Shown here: positions 28,132 through 36,009 of the stretch, piece by piece | Layout: each line of letters opens with the position of its first letter | Numbering within the stretch: position 1 is the stretch's first letter | Assembly: GCF_001280515.1 (NCBI RefSeq) | Contig: NZ_LBIQ01000019.1 | Span: 62,001 to 126,000, forward strand | DNA length: 64,000 nt | Direction: 5' to 3' | Source of the DNA: Mangrovimonas sp. ST2L15 | GTDB taxonomy: Bacteria > Bacteroidota > Bacteroidia > Flavobacteriales > Flavobacteriaceae | Program-made: the position numbers and the translations under genes | The notes under the pieces: model-generated | The model's input: the letters and a program-made list of their open reading frames with translations, nothing else | Database searches by the model: none | What the model was told of the DNA's origin: nothing

Positions 28132-29358
28132 ATGCAAAAGCTTACCCAGAAACTCTCAGAAAAGAATATTAACATCGAATTTATTGGCTTAATGGCTTCC
28201 TTGATGGCCATTGTAGCCTTAAGTATCGATGCCTTATTACCGGCGTTGCCAGATATTGCTTCAGATTTAAACGTCCACGACCCTACTCAAAACCAAAAGC
28301 TTATTACCATGATTTTTTTGGGTTTGGGGTTTGGCCAACTTATTTTTGGACCGCTCTCTGATAGCTTTGGAAGGAAACCCATCATTTACACCGGGTTCAC
28401 CATTTTTGTTTTGGCGAGTATTTTATGCGTCACCACCAATAGTTTTGAGTGGATGGTCGTGGGAAGAATATTTCAAGGGGTGGGATTGTCTGCTCCTCGT
28501 ACGATCAGTATCGCTATGATTAGAGACACTTACCGGGGTGATTTTATGGCTCAAGTGATGTCTTTTGTGACCATGATATTTATTCTTGTTCCGGTAGTAG
28601 CGCCAACCATAGGGCAATTAATGATTACCTTTTTTGATTGGCATTCCATATTCAACCTCAATTTAATTTATGGTTGTTTGGTCATTTTCTGGTTTTGGAA
28701 GAAACAACCAGAAACCTTAGCTCGGGAAAAACGCATTAAACTGTCACCCAAACTATTTTTGAACGGGACACGCGAATTCTTTAGATACAAAGATGCCGTG
28801 GCCTACACTTTTGTTTCTGGGTTGATTACGGGATCCTTTATGGTGTACTTAAGTACCTCTCAGCAAATTTTTGAAGAACAATATCACACGGCTGAATTGT
28901 TCCCTTATATTTTTGCCAGTTTGGCTATTTCCATAGGGTTTTCAACCTTTTTCAATAGCGCCTTGGTTCTAAAATTTGGAATGAAACGTCTAGCTACCGT
29001 TTCTACGATAGGGTTTAGTGTTATATCGCTCTTGTTTGTTCTGATCTTTCACTCTGGAGTGAATCCTCCCCTAGCTGTGCTGGTGCCGTTTTTTGGACTG
29101 CAGTTCTTTGCTATTGGTTTTATATTTGGGAACCTACGTTCTATGGCGATGGAACCTATCGGACATATTGCAGGTATTGGAGCAGCCATCAATGGTTTTA
29201 TTTCAACTATTATGGCGGTGCCCATTGCTAACTACATAGGGAGTTTTGTGAATGATAGTGTGCTTCCGCTTTTTATTGGTTTTTCCATTTCGGGGGTACT
29301 TTCCCTGGTGTTAATGTACATGGTAAGGCATGTAAAACATCCTGAACCTGAAGCATAA
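28132..29358 (+). CDS. Bcr/CflA family multidrug efflux MFS transporter
   Basis: 408 residues from ATG 28132, preferred over the in-frame ATG at 28066 because the family N terminus begins just before the first helix (IEFIGLMASLMAIVALSIDALLPALP). Twelve helices are visible; the loop 2-3 motif GPLSDSFGRKPII is the MFS signature, and ALLPALPDIASDLN is the Bcr/CflA hallmark. It is an inner-membrane proton-driven exporter of drugs or metabolites. A TACTTTTG box (28120-28127) overlaps the presumed start region and would give an almost leaderless mRNA. Confidence 0.87.
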   Translation: MQKLTQKLSEKNINIEFIGLMASLMAIVALSIDALLPALPDIASDLNVHDPTQNQKLITMIFLGLGFGQLIFGPLSDSFGRKPIIYTGFTIFVLASILCVTTNSFEWMVVGRIFQGVGLSAPRTISIAMIRDTYRGDFMAQVMSFVTMIFILVPVVAPTIGQLMITFFDWHSIFNLNLIYGCLVIFWFWKKQPETLAREKRIKLSPKLFLNGTREFFRYKDAVAYTFVSGLITGSFMVYLSTSQQIFEEQYHTAELFPYIFASLAISIGFSTFFNSALVLKFGMKRLATVSTIGFSVISLLFVLIFHSGVNPPLAVLVPFFGLQFFAIGFIFGNLRSMAMEPIGHIAGIGAAINGFISTIMAVPIANYIGSFVNDSVLPLFIGFSISGVLSLVLMYMVRHVKHPEPEA

Positions 29359-29394
29359 AAAAGTCGGTTGACTTTATAAGGAATCAACCGACTT
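29355..29394 (-). terminator. Terminator of the YceI gene
   Basis: AAGTCGGTTGA (29361-29371) pairs with TCAACCGACTT (29384-29394). The T-tract lies on the minus-strand side (A run at 29357-29362 of the plus strand), so it terminates the minus-strand YceI transcript. Confidence 0.85.
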
Positions 29395-29431
29395 GAAACT
29401 AACTAATACTTAAACTTAGGGATTTAAAAGA

Positions 29432-29992
29432 TTAGAATTGTAAATCTGCAACGATATCAAACTCATCGTAGATTACTTTGTCTTTTAAGTTTCCGAAAAA
29501 GCTAGAAGAACCATATCTTACATCATACTTACTTCTATCTACTTTAACGCTAGCACTTGCTTTGCTTCCGTAAACAGATAAGTCAAAAGTAATGGGATGT
29601 GTGGTTCCTTTTATGGTTAAGTCACCAGTTACTTCGTAAGAGTTTTTACCTGTAGAAGTCACTTCGGTGAAAGTTAAAGAAGAGGTTGGGTACTTTTCTA
29701 CACCAAAGAAATCATCACTCTTTAAGTGACCATCTAATTGGTCTTTGTATTCTCCAGACAAATCAGTTGATCCGATAGAAGTCATATCCATTACAAAGCT
29801 TCCTCCAACCAATTCTTCACCATTGAATTCTAAGTTACCAGATTTTACGGCAATGGTACCTTCATGAGCTCCGGCTACTTTATAACCTTTCCATACTACT
29901 TTACTTTCTTCTGCTTTAATCATCTTTTTTTCTTTTTTAATAGGATTTGTAATTACTGCTAAAACTAAAACTGCTGTTGCTATTAATTTCAT
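29432..29992 (-). CDS. YceI family protein
   Basis: 186 residues, lipocalin-like YceI fold that binds long isoprenoid lipids. The N terminus LIATAVLVLAVITNP is hydrophobic and serves as a signal or anchor. Conserved blocks: SKVVWKGYKVAGAHEGTIAVKSG, FVMDMTSIGSTDLSG, LDGHLKSDDFFGVEKYPTSSLTFTEV, and YDVRYGSSSFFGNLKDKVIYDEFDI. Probably periplasmic. Single gene with its own terminator. Confidence 0.9.
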   Translation of the reverse strand: MKLIATAVLVLAVITNPIKKEKKMIKAEESKVVWKGYKVAGAHEGTIAVKSGNLEFNGEELVGGSFVMDMTSIGSTDLSGEYKDQLDGHLKSDDFFGVEKYPTSSLTFTEVTSTGKNSYEVTGDLTIKGTTHPITFDLSVYGSKASASVKVDRSKYDVRYGSSSFFGNLKDKVIYDEFDIVADLQF

Positions 29993-30441
29993 GGTTATCT
30001 TTTTTGTTTGTTATTGATGGTACAAAGATCCCGCAGATGCCCCTATTTAAAAATGAAGTAGATTATGAAATGAAGTTAAACTAGTTTAACCTGTGAGGTG
30101 TTTTTGGTCAAACTTGTTTGGAATATGTTGGTTTAAGCACCTCTTTTTGAACCTATTGTATAGACAACTAGGTTTCCGACTCTATTTCTTGTTCTCGATA
30201 CTCCTTTTGCTTATTTCAATCGCAAAATGCACTCGAACTGACAGCAGGTTATCAAAATACACGCTACTTGATCCATTGCGTATCGATGCTTTAAAAAGGG
30301 TTTTGACCCTAACTCACCCGAACTCACCCGAATATGACCCGACGATGACCTGGTGTAAAATGGGTAAATAAGTTTGGCTTTGTAAGTAGTGAAATAGATT
30401 GTTTATTGGCTTTTAACTTAGGACTTTGTTGTAATTGGTAT
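29993..30441. other. 449-bp spacer at the boundary of the accessory island
   Basis: No credible gene. It holds a perfect 16-bp palindrome GTTAAACTAGTTTAAC at 30075-30090, a GAGGTG/CACCTC stem with a following T run (30095-30148), and a 10-bp tandem duplication AACTCACCCG at 30311-30330. Near 30425-30436 the sequence CTTTGTTGTAATTGG resembles the outer end of the palindromic elements that separate the genes to the right, and may mark the left end of that array. Confidence 0.5.
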
Positions 30442-31200
30442 CTATTTAAGGTTTTTTAATTTTATTTCTTGATTGATTCGGAAAGTTAAAATATCTGATA
30501 ATTCATTTTTGTCCAACTTTCCTTTTACAAAAAATGTTAAATCAGTCTGTTGATTTAAAAACACTCCTTTATTATTATCAAATTGAAAAATAGTATTCCC
30601 GTTAACAAAGACTGTCAAAGATTCTACATTAGGGTTTTCAATGGAATGTTTTTTAGAATTAATTGTACCTGAATAAGTATTAAGTCCATTTTCAGATTTA
30701 GTTTTGACAATAACATTTTCCACTTCCAACTCTATAATATCATTAATCAAATTAAAGGGGATTTTGAATTTTTTAGTAATTGATTCACCTGTTTTAATTT
30801 CTTCCAAAATTACTGGGAAGAGAATATCTTTTATGGAGGTAGCCTCCTCTGAAATTTTACCTTCTATTTTTCCTTGATTAGTGTAGTTTTCAAAAATAAC
30901 ATCATCTTTCAAATCAATTTCGTCAAATGTAGTAACAGAGTCATTTACTTTTTCAATAATCTTTTTATTTATAATAACTAAGTCTGCATGTGTACTATCG
31001 ATAATATCAACGATAAGGCTTGCAGAAACTTTCACTCCATTTTTTTGATTTAAATAGTTCACTTCATTTGTAGCTGACATCGAAAAATCATATTCGATTT
31101 TATCATATTTCTTGAAATTCCATTTATTATCTTTTTTAGATAGTTTAGTTCCTGAAACTAGGATCAAAAAAATTAAAGGGTAAAAATATATTTTATTCAT
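30442..31200 (-). CDS. Secreted protein of unknown function
   Basis: 252 residues. An N-terminal hydrophobic stretch (IYFYPLIFLILVSGTKL) is an export signal without a lipobox Cys. The mature chain is rich in Lys, Asn, Ile and Glu, with alternating beta-strand patterns (VKVSASLIVDIIDSTHADLVIINKK ... LNTYSGTINSKKHSI). I recognise no family. Last (leftmost) unit of the minus-strand cassette-like array; its start lies about 13 nt from a palindromic element. Confidence 0.6.
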   Translation of the reverse strand: MNKIYFYPLIFLILVSGTKLSKKDNKWNFKKYDKIEYDFSMSATNEVNYLNQKNGVKVSASLIVDIIDSTHADLVIINKKIIEKVNDSVTTFDEIDLKDDVIFENYTNQGKIEGKISEEATSIKDILFPVILEEIKTGESITKKFKIPFNLINDIIELEVENVIVKTKSENGLNTYSGTINSKKHSIENPNVESLTVFVNGNTIFQFDNNKGVFLNQQTDLTFFVKGKLDKNELSDILTFRINQEIKLKNLK

Positions 31201-31210
31201 ATTTGGGTAT

Positions 31211-31320
31211 TAAATACAAAGGTTCGTAGAACCTCCAGTTATCGGTTTAGTTTACTTTGTTTTTCAATTTAGAACTAGCGAAGCATTCCAATCGGAATTA
31301 CTGTTATTGATTGTTCTCAG
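31211..31320. repeat. attC-like element following the 162-aa gene
   Basis: Degenerate member of the palindrome family. Bases 31244-31300 are a diverged copy of 34045-34099 (shared core ACTAGCGAAGCA and CGGAATT). The outer cores are weak (ATACAAAGG at the left, TTGTTCTCAGG at the right). Confidence 0.45.
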
Positions 31321-31327
31321 GTGTTTT

Positions 31328-31816
31328 TCATTCACATTTATGCAATTCGGAATAGTATTTAAACGGATTGTGTTTAACATATTCTTTTCCACTTATCGAT
31401 GCGCAGAACTTTTCTTTATCCATTTCTATTATTAATTCCAAATATTCAATAAATTCCTCAGCAAATTCTCCATCTGCAAAACTGATTAATTTTAAACTCG
31501 GCAAATAAAAATTGTTATTTTTTTCGGAAGACACTTTCTCAAAAATTAGACGAGTAGTGTCATAGAAAAAGTCAGTTTTAGCCAATTTGTGGTCAGGTCC
31601 AGTTGTTCCGTAATAAATGTGAAATTCAGCATTATTTTCAGGAACTAATTTTATTAAAATGGAATCAGGTATTTCCTTTTTCTGTAAATAATATTCTGAA
31701 GCAGTATTTAAATTTTTTTCATAATCAGTTTGACTCCATTTTTTTAATTCAGTCATATTATTAAAAGTCAGAAGTGAAAGAATGATTGCAATTTTCAAAG
31801 TCAATATTTTACTCAT
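31328..31816 (-). CDS. Secreted protein of unknown function
   Basis: 162 residues with a hydrophobic N terminus (ILTLKIAIILSLLTFNNM) that looks like a signal peptide. The mature part contains EKNLNTASEYYLQKKEIPDSILIKLVPENN and two Cys near the C terminus (FCASISG, LHKCE). No family recognised. Separate transcription unit within the cassette-like array, with an element on each side. Confidence 0.6.
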   Translation of the reverse strand: MSKILTLKIAIILSLLTFNNMTELKKWSQTDYEKNLNTASEYYLQKKEIPDSILIKLVPENNAEFHIYYGTTGPDHKLAKTDFFYDTTRLIFEKVSSEKNNNFYLPSLKLISFADGEFAEEFIEYLELIIEMDKEKFCASISGKEYVKHNPFKYYSELHKCE

Positions 31817-31830
31817 AGGTTTTTCTCAAA

Positions 31831-31955
31831 TGTGCTAAAACGTTCATGGCTAAAGCAAGTATGGTGAAAATTTCCGCTTAGCTGTGGGTCGTGATAAAGG
31901 GAATAGAAAGTATGGATGTGTCAAATTAAACGCCAAAACGTGTTGGATCTAGTCT
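31831..31955. repeat. attC-like element following the Coq4-like gene
   Basis: Begins near TGTGCTAAAACG and ends at CTTTGTTATAGG, which already belongs to the 3' end of the Coq4-like coding sequence. Palindromy is weaker than in its neighbours. It occupies the whole spacer between the two genes. Confidence 0.35.
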
Positions 31956-32446
31956 TTGTTATAGGTCCTTTTTAATTTTTCAGTTTGCATGTGAATACAA
32001 TCTGAAATTGTTAAGTTGAGAATGGAAACTCTATTTTTCCCTTTTTTGAATGCCAAATAAAAGCTGCGCCACTGTTTTGGAAAGAGTATTCCTGAAAGGG
32101 CAAAGAGTAGGCAATAAATGCTATAATTTCCATTTCCAAGTAAATACATTTGCATTCTGATTTCCTCAAGTGGAGACATTCCGTATCCCAGTATTAAATG
32201 TTTTAAATCATGGTTTTCAAACTTTGGTATTACATTTAAATGGTACTTCTTAAGCATCCCATAAATATCATAACCGACTGTACCTTCCTTACAACTTTGT
32301 AACTCTACCATATGTTTTTCCATCTCATTTTTGAATAAGAATTGAAGAGGTTTAATAACTAACCATATCTTTAAACCTTCAACACAGTTTTCACGAATAT
32401 TTAAAGGAGGTAACTTTTGGTTCTGCGCAACATTAATACTAATCAT
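31949..32446 (-). CDS. Coq4-like protein
   Basis: 165 residues without a signal peptide. The central segment FENHDLKHLILGYGMSPLEEIRMQMYLLGNGNYS resembles the HDxxH...GY...E zinc motif of Coq4 proteins of ubiquinone metabolism; the remainder is short and variable. Flavobacteria normally use menaquinone, so a Coq4-type role in ubiquinone synthesis is doubtful and another lipid-related role is possible. Free-standing unit of the cassette-like array, 20 nt after an element. Assignment rests on one motif only. Confidence 0.5.
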   Translation of the reverse strand: MISINVAQNQKLPPLNIRENCVEGLKIWLVIKPLQFLFKNEMEKHMVELQSCKEGTVGYDIYGMLKKYHLNVIPKFENHDLKHLILGYGMSPLEEIRMQMYLLGNGNYSIYCLLFALSGILFPKQWRSFYLAFKKGKNRVSILNLTISDCIHMQTEKLKRTYNKD

Positions 32447-32463
32447 ATTTTCTTTTTTTAATT

Positions 32464-32599
32464 ATATACAACGATGATAGATAGGTTTCGTTTTGGAAAA
32501 ATCCGCAGGATCTTTTCCTCTGTGGAAGAAAGATAACAAAATGCGGTGAATTCAGTTTAGGAATTCAGCTGTAACGAACCATGGATATTGTTAAACACA
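32464..32599. repeat. attC-like element following the two-gene membrane unit
   Basis: Outer ends TACAACGATG (from 32467) and ATATTGTTAAAC (to 32596) are inverted and imperfectly complementary, continuing into GGTTTCGTT/AACGAACC. The right core GTTAAAC fits the canonical GTTRRRY. Two inner hairpins are present: GGAAAAATCC/GGATCTTTTCC, and GAATTC repeated. Confidence 0.55.
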
Positions 32600-32604
32600 G
32601 GTTT

Positions 32605-33036
32605 TCAATAATTTTCAGTCACGAATTCTAATTGGTCAGAATCCATTAAATAATTGTATGTTCCGTTTATTAATTCCGCTTTATGTATGTCAAAGTCAGG
32701 ATTTTTAATCCTAAATACTCTTACACGTCCACCGTTTCCTTTAAAAGCCCATTCATATAGATGTATTTTAATCGTGTTTTGATTGTCCCATACATAAACT
32801 TTATTCCAAGATTCATCTATGATTCCATATTCATCAAAATCGGTTGTTTGTCCTAATTCGCTAGTATCTTTACAACGAAAAATAATGTCTCCATCCTCGA
32901 CTTTTTGATGGAAATAAATCAAATCTCCATATCTATCTTCCTCGTCCATTAGAAAGAGTCCAAACGTTATTAGTCCTAAAATTGCGACAATGACTATTCC
33001 TAAAACTCCTAGAATAATTTTTAGTGTTCTACTCAT
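32605..33036 (-). CDS. Membrane-anchored protein of unknown function
   Basis: 143 residues. One N-terminal transmembrane helix (IILGVLGIVIVAILGLITFGLFL) anchors a ~110-residue domain (DRYGDLIYFHQKVEDGDIIFRCKDTSELGQTTDFDEYGIIDESW). No family recognised. Its start overlaps the upstream 122-aa gene by 4 nt (ATGA), so the two are translationally coupled and form one unit of the array. Confidence 0.6.
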   Translation of the reverse strand: MSRTLKIILGVLGIVIVAILGLITFGLFLMDEEDRYGDLIYFHQKVEDGDIIFRCKDTSELGQTTDFDEYGIIDESWNKVYVWDNQNTIKIHLYEWAFKGNGGRVRVFRIKNPDFDIHKAELINGTYNYLMDSDQLEFVTENY

Positions 33037-33401
33037 TCCAAACTATTATTTTTAATGAGCGAGTCCATTTCGGCTTCATATTTTTCTCGCCAATCTTTGC
33101 CATTTCTATTATTCAGATATTTTTCAATTTCAGTGTTGTATGCCTCAATTCCATGTAATTGAGGTGCCGTTACAACACAACCAACATTTGATTCATGAAA
33201 TCCGTATTTTTCTTTAAGTCCAATGCAAGGAACTCCACAAGGATATGAAGATATTCCAACCATAGCAATTCTTGGAGATTCACGCCAAATGTCAATTTTT
33301 GCGGTCAAATAATTAAATCGGTAAAAAAATCCTAATTTCCAAAATAAAATTGCGACTAATAAAATTCCAATTCTGATTGTTATTTTCTTTTTGCTTTTCA
33401 T
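33033..33401 (-). CDS. Membrane-anchored protein of unknown function
   Basis: 122 residues with an N-terminal hydrophobic helix (IRIGILLVAILFWKLGFF). The exported part holds three cysteines (YPCGVPCIG, VGCVV), which could form a disulfide or bind a ligand, and ends in a charged helix. No family recognised. First gene of a coupled pair with the 143-aa protein; it begins about 11 nt from an attC-like element. Confidence 0.6.
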   Translation of the reverse strand: MKSKKKITIRIGILLVAILFWKLGFFYRFNYLTAKIDIWRESPRIAMVGISSYPCGVPCIGLKEKYGFHESNVGCVVTAPQLHGIEAYNTEIEKYLNNRNGKDWREKYEAEMDSLIKNNSLE

Positions 33402-33410
33402 TGGTCAAGC

Positions 33411-33477
33411 TTGTGTACAAGGGTTTATGTATAGTTATTGCCTGAATAAGCAAATTTATTATACACCTTGTTAGCCA
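33411..33477. repeat. attC-like element following the 170-aa gene
   Basis: Compact ~67-bp palindrome: TGTACAAGG (33413-33421) against CCTTGTTAGCCA (33466-33477), then partly paired arms around GCCTGAATAAGC, which is itself inverted. It spans nearly the whole spacer. Confidence 0.55.
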
Positions 33478-33483
33478 ACGTTA

Positions 33484-33996
33484 TTAATCTATGTGGACTA
33501 TTTTACTATGTCTTGATTTTTTAGCATCGATAGACTCATCCTTTGGACTATGTAGTACTCTTAAAGTTACCTCATCGCTTGGTTTAATGGTTAGAATAAA
33601 CTCTTTACTTTCCACTAAATATGTAGAAATCAAAGTTCCATCCGAATTTAAGTTTGATAAAAACTTTTTAGATTCCATTTGTTGAATTAACTTATCTAAA
33701 TCTCTTTTTTTTGCAATGACAAAAATCTCCTTGGTTTTATTAAAATAATATAACCACATTGGAGCAGTATTCAATTCAGCATTAAAGTCATATGTGTAAA
33801 TTGATGCGTCATATTTTTCGTTTAACTGGAAAAATGTAAAATCATTTTCTTTTGTTAGCCAGGTATTTGCTTCCTCTTTTGGTAAATCTGATAAAAATTT
33901 TAAGCCATCAATTGTTAAAGCATTAGAAACATTATTTTGAGCTGTTAAATTGATAGTCAAAAAAGAAACAATTATTAGAATTATTGATTTTTTCAT
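33484..33996 (-). CDS. Secreted protein of unknown function
   Basis: 170 residues with a good signal peptide (KKSIILIIVSFLTINLTAQ, cleavage after TAQ). The mature region contains LTIDGLKFLSDLPKEEANTWLTKENDFTFFQLNEKYDASIYTYDF and a basic C terminus. No family recognised. Free-standing unit between two palindromic elements; the stop lies 6 nt from one and the start 17 nt from the other. Confidence 0.6.
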   Translation of the reverse strand: MKKSIILIIVSFLTINLTAQNNVSNALTIDGLKFLSDLPKEEANTWLTKENDFTFFQLNEKYDASIYTYDFNAELNTAPMWLYYFNKTKEIFVIAKKRDLDKLIQQMESKKFLSNLNSDGTLISTYLVESKEFILTIKPSDEVTLRVLHSPKDESIDAKKSRHSKIVHID

Positions 33997-34013
33997 GTTG
34001 GTTTTTTTAGGTT

Positions 34014-34120
34014 TCCTAACGGTCTCTTCTAACCGTAAGTTTTGGGTTTAGTTAATTTTTTTTTCGGTTTAGCACTAGCGAAGCAATCATTTCGGAATTG
34101 TTGTTTTACATTGTTGCCAT
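34014..34120. repeat. attC-like element following the YcxB-like gene
   Basis: Ends CCTAACGG (34015-34022) and CATTGTTGCCA (34109-34119). Contains the 55-bp segment 34045-34099 shared with 31244-31300. The left core TCCTAAC is one base from RYYYAAC. Confidence 0.5.
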
Positions 34121-34128
34121 TAGTGTTT

Positions 34129-34665
34129 TTATTTCCATCTCCAATTCAGTTCGTCAATATATTCTGCTCCTAACTCGGTCACACGTTTTTTAAATTCCGT
34201 TTGATTTTCAATTGAGTGTTTTGGGACGATCAGAGATAAATCAGTTGTTAATTTTATGAAGAAATGTTCTTTTGTTTCTATCAGTTCTTTGATTTCAGTT
34301 CCGTTTAATTTGGTTTCAGATGTAAAATCTTTGGCATTGATAGAATTTTCATTAATGTCAATTTGCACAGGCTTATTTATCCGGTTTTTATAATTTTCCT
34401 CAACGTGTTTTTTAAAATGATTTTTATATCTCCTTTTGGAATATTTTGGATAGAATATAAACCACAGAATTGCTGTAATTCCAAAAACTATAATTCCAAT
34501 GTAATTTTCATCCCTTTTGGTTAAGTATAATCCATATACTAAAAAAAGAATTGGTCCTATAATTCTATAATTCCTGTGTTTCTTTTTATGTGATTCAGAC
34601 TTTGAAGACGCATATAGCTGATATTCTAAAAAATCTGAGTTTGTAAGTTCGTATTTTATGTTCAT
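34129..34665 (-). CDS. YcxB-like protein
   Basis: 178 residues. Two adjacent membrane helices (IIGPILFLVYGLYL and YIGIIVFGITAILWFIFYP) near residues 33-75 are followed by a basic linker and a ~90-residue domain with VEENYKNRINKPVQIDINENSINAKDFTSETKLNGTEIKELIETKEHFFIKL. This layout and the strand pattern match the YcxB-like C-terminal domain, whose function is unknown. Free-standing unit of the array. Confidence 0.6.
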   Translation of the reverse strand: MNIKYELTNSDFLEYQLYASSKSESHKKKHRNYRIIGPILFLVYGLYLTKRDENYIGIIVFGITAILWFIFYPKYSKRRYKNHFKKHVEENYKNRINKPVQIDINENSINAKDFTSETKLNGTEIKELIETKEHFFIKLTTDLSLIVPKHSIENQTEFKKRVTELGAEYIDELNWRWK

Positions 34666-34673
34666 TAAGGTAT

Positions 34674-34794
34674 TAATGGTTTGTGCATAAAAAATTTCGG
34701 TTTTGTGCGCGAGGATTTTGCTACGCCAGTTCGCACTTTGTGCTCGTGTCAGAATTAGGCGAAAACAAGGAATTACTTATCCGTTGTTCTGCAT
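34674..34794. repeat. attC-like element following the 188-aa lipoprotein gene
   Basis: Right end CCGTTGTTCTGCATA (34781-34795); the left end near TTAATGGTTTGTGCAT has lost a clear AAC. Holds the 37-bp segment 34711-34747, which recurs with one mismatch at 35430-35466. Confidence 0.45.
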
Positions 34795-34799
34795 ATTTT

Positions 34800-35366
34800 T
34801 TATTCCTTTTTAAAGAATGTTTTCACTTCTGAATAATAATCCTCCCCGTATTGTTGATAGAATTCTCCATTAGGTTTTATTATTAAAAATCCGGCACAGT
34901 TTTGATGCTCTGTAAAAACATTCTTATAGAAAAAACCAGAATCCAATATAAATTCATCCATTTGTTCATAAATTTCTCTATTGTAAGAATCATTCGTATA
35001 AACAAAAAAGTCAATTGCATTATAATCAGAACTCATTCTTGATGAAATACTAATTCTGTTTTTGGTCACTTTTCTATTGTCATTTTTGTTGAATCTAACA
35101 TTTATACAATTTGGCGCTTTTTGGTTATAATTTATAAGAATAGATTTATTATCAGGAATTGTGGTTTTTAATTCTTCTTCCAGATTTTTAATCAATTTAT
35201 CGTATTCAGTTCGGTTTAGTGTTCCAGAGTAAGCTACTCTACTTTTTTTGTATTTAGAATTGGAATGAGTATTTACTTTTGTGTTATTTTGATCTTTATT
35301 AGCTCCACAGGAGGATACTAAAATTAAGAAAATAATATAAGCTCCTTTTTTTAATATTTCATTCAT
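34800..35366 (-). CDS. Lipoprotein of unknown function
   Basis: 188 residues from ATG 35366, which places the signal EILKKGAYIIFLILVSSC at the N terminus with lipobox VSSC; a longer GTG reading (35393) would begin inside the palindromic element. The mature part has KSRVAYSGTLNRTEYDKLIKNLEEEL and GFFYKNVFTEHQNCAGFLIIKPNGEFYQQYGEDYYSE. No family recognised; it may be periplasmic. Bounded by two elements whose cores match each other at 9 of 10 positions. Confidence 0.6.
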   Translation of the reverse strand: MNEILKKGAYIIFLILVSSCGANKDQNNTKVNTHSNSKYKKSRVAYSGTLNRTEYDKLIKNLEEELKTTIPDNKSILINYNQKAPNCINVRFNKNDNRKVTKNRISISSRMSSDYNAIDFFVYTNDSYNREIYEQMDEFILDSGFFYKNVFTEHQNCAGFLIIKPNGEFYQQYGEDYYSEVKTFFKKE

Positions 35367-35387
35367 AGATTTTTGTTTGGTCAAATT

Positions 35388-35515
35388 ATGCACAACGTTT
35401 TTTTATTGGCTTTTTTCAGTTAAGCTTTTGAGGATTTTGCTACGCCAGTTCGCACTTCGTGCTCGTATTGGACGTAGTCGAATCCGCCGTAATTGCGGTT
35501 ATACATTGTTAGCAT
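35388..35515. repeat. attC-like element following the WapI-like gene
   Basis: Ends ATGCACAACG (35388-35397) and CATTGTTAGCATACG (35504-35518). The right end runs into the last codons of the WapI-like gene. Contains the second copy (35430-35466) of the 37-bp repeat. Confidence 0.55.
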
Positions 35516-35928
35516 ACGTTTTTTATTTCGTTCAGTTCATTTATTATTCTCGGAAAAGTGGTTGGGTCAATTTCAAATTCCACTTTTATTAAATCAGAAT
35601 AGTCGTTTTGATATGGACTTGATTTCCTTATTTTTAATTCAACGGCTAAATGTCCAAGATTGTCAATATTCCGAAATCTTATGTAAAATTCGTCGGGACT
35701 CATACTTTCAAGTTTTTCGTCGCCAATTCTGGTTTTTTCCAATTCAGTCAACTTTTGAGTAAAAGATTCCAAATCCGTTAACGCAATCCAAATTGGACGA
35801 GTGAATTCCGCATTAAGCTCTTCAGTCAGAATATTAATGTTCAAAAGATAACTCGGATAATTTACAAGTTCTGAATCAGATATATTCAGTTCTATTTTTC
35901 GAGTTCCTATTTCGTTTTGTATCGTCAT
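35509..35928 (-). CDS. WapI-like (immunity-type) protein
   Basis: 139-residue soluble protein. The pattern IWIALTDLESFTQKLTELEKTRIGDEKLESMSPDEFYIRFRN...LGHLAVELKIRK...DLIKVEFEIDPTTFPRIINELNEI resembles the WapI family, found with polymorphic toxins as immunity proteins. No toxin gene is beside it. Single-gene unit; the cores at its two ends (35939-35947 and 35509-35518) share 10 inverted bases. Family call is tentative. Confidence 0.5.
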   Translation of the reverse strand: MTIQNEIGTRKIELNISDSELVNYPSYLLNINILTEELNAEFTRPIWIALTDLESFTQKLTELEKTRIGDEKLESMSPDEFYIRFRNIDNLGHLAVELKIRKSSPYQNDYSDLIKVEFEIDPTTFPRIINELNEIKNVC

Positions 35929-35940
35929 TTCTCAAATGTA

Positions 35941-36002
35941 TGCTAACGGTGTGGCTATGCGCAGTGTCCCGCAGGGCATTGCGTATAGGTTTTGTTGGCA
36001 GT
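35941..36002. repeat. attC-like element following the nuclease/ATPase module
   Basis: Best-formed member, ~60 bp. Outer cores TGCTAAC (35941-35947) and GTTGGCA (35994-36000). CTATGCGCAGTGTCCC (35955-35970) pairs with GGGCATTGCGTATAG (35974-35988) through 13 Watson-Crick pairs, two G-T pairs and one bulged T on the plus strand, around a 3-nt loop. Confidence 0.7.
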
Positions 36003-36009
36003 TGTATTT

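Noticed and set aside
30093-30371. 92-aa plus-strand ORF at the left border of the island
   Set aside because: Composition is unlike neighbouring proteins, it covers hairpins and a tandem duplication, and it shows no recognisable motif; treated as non-coding spacer.
35367-35393. GTG start for the 188-aa lipoprotein
   Set aside because: Would begin within the palindromic element and displace the signal peptide from the N terminus.
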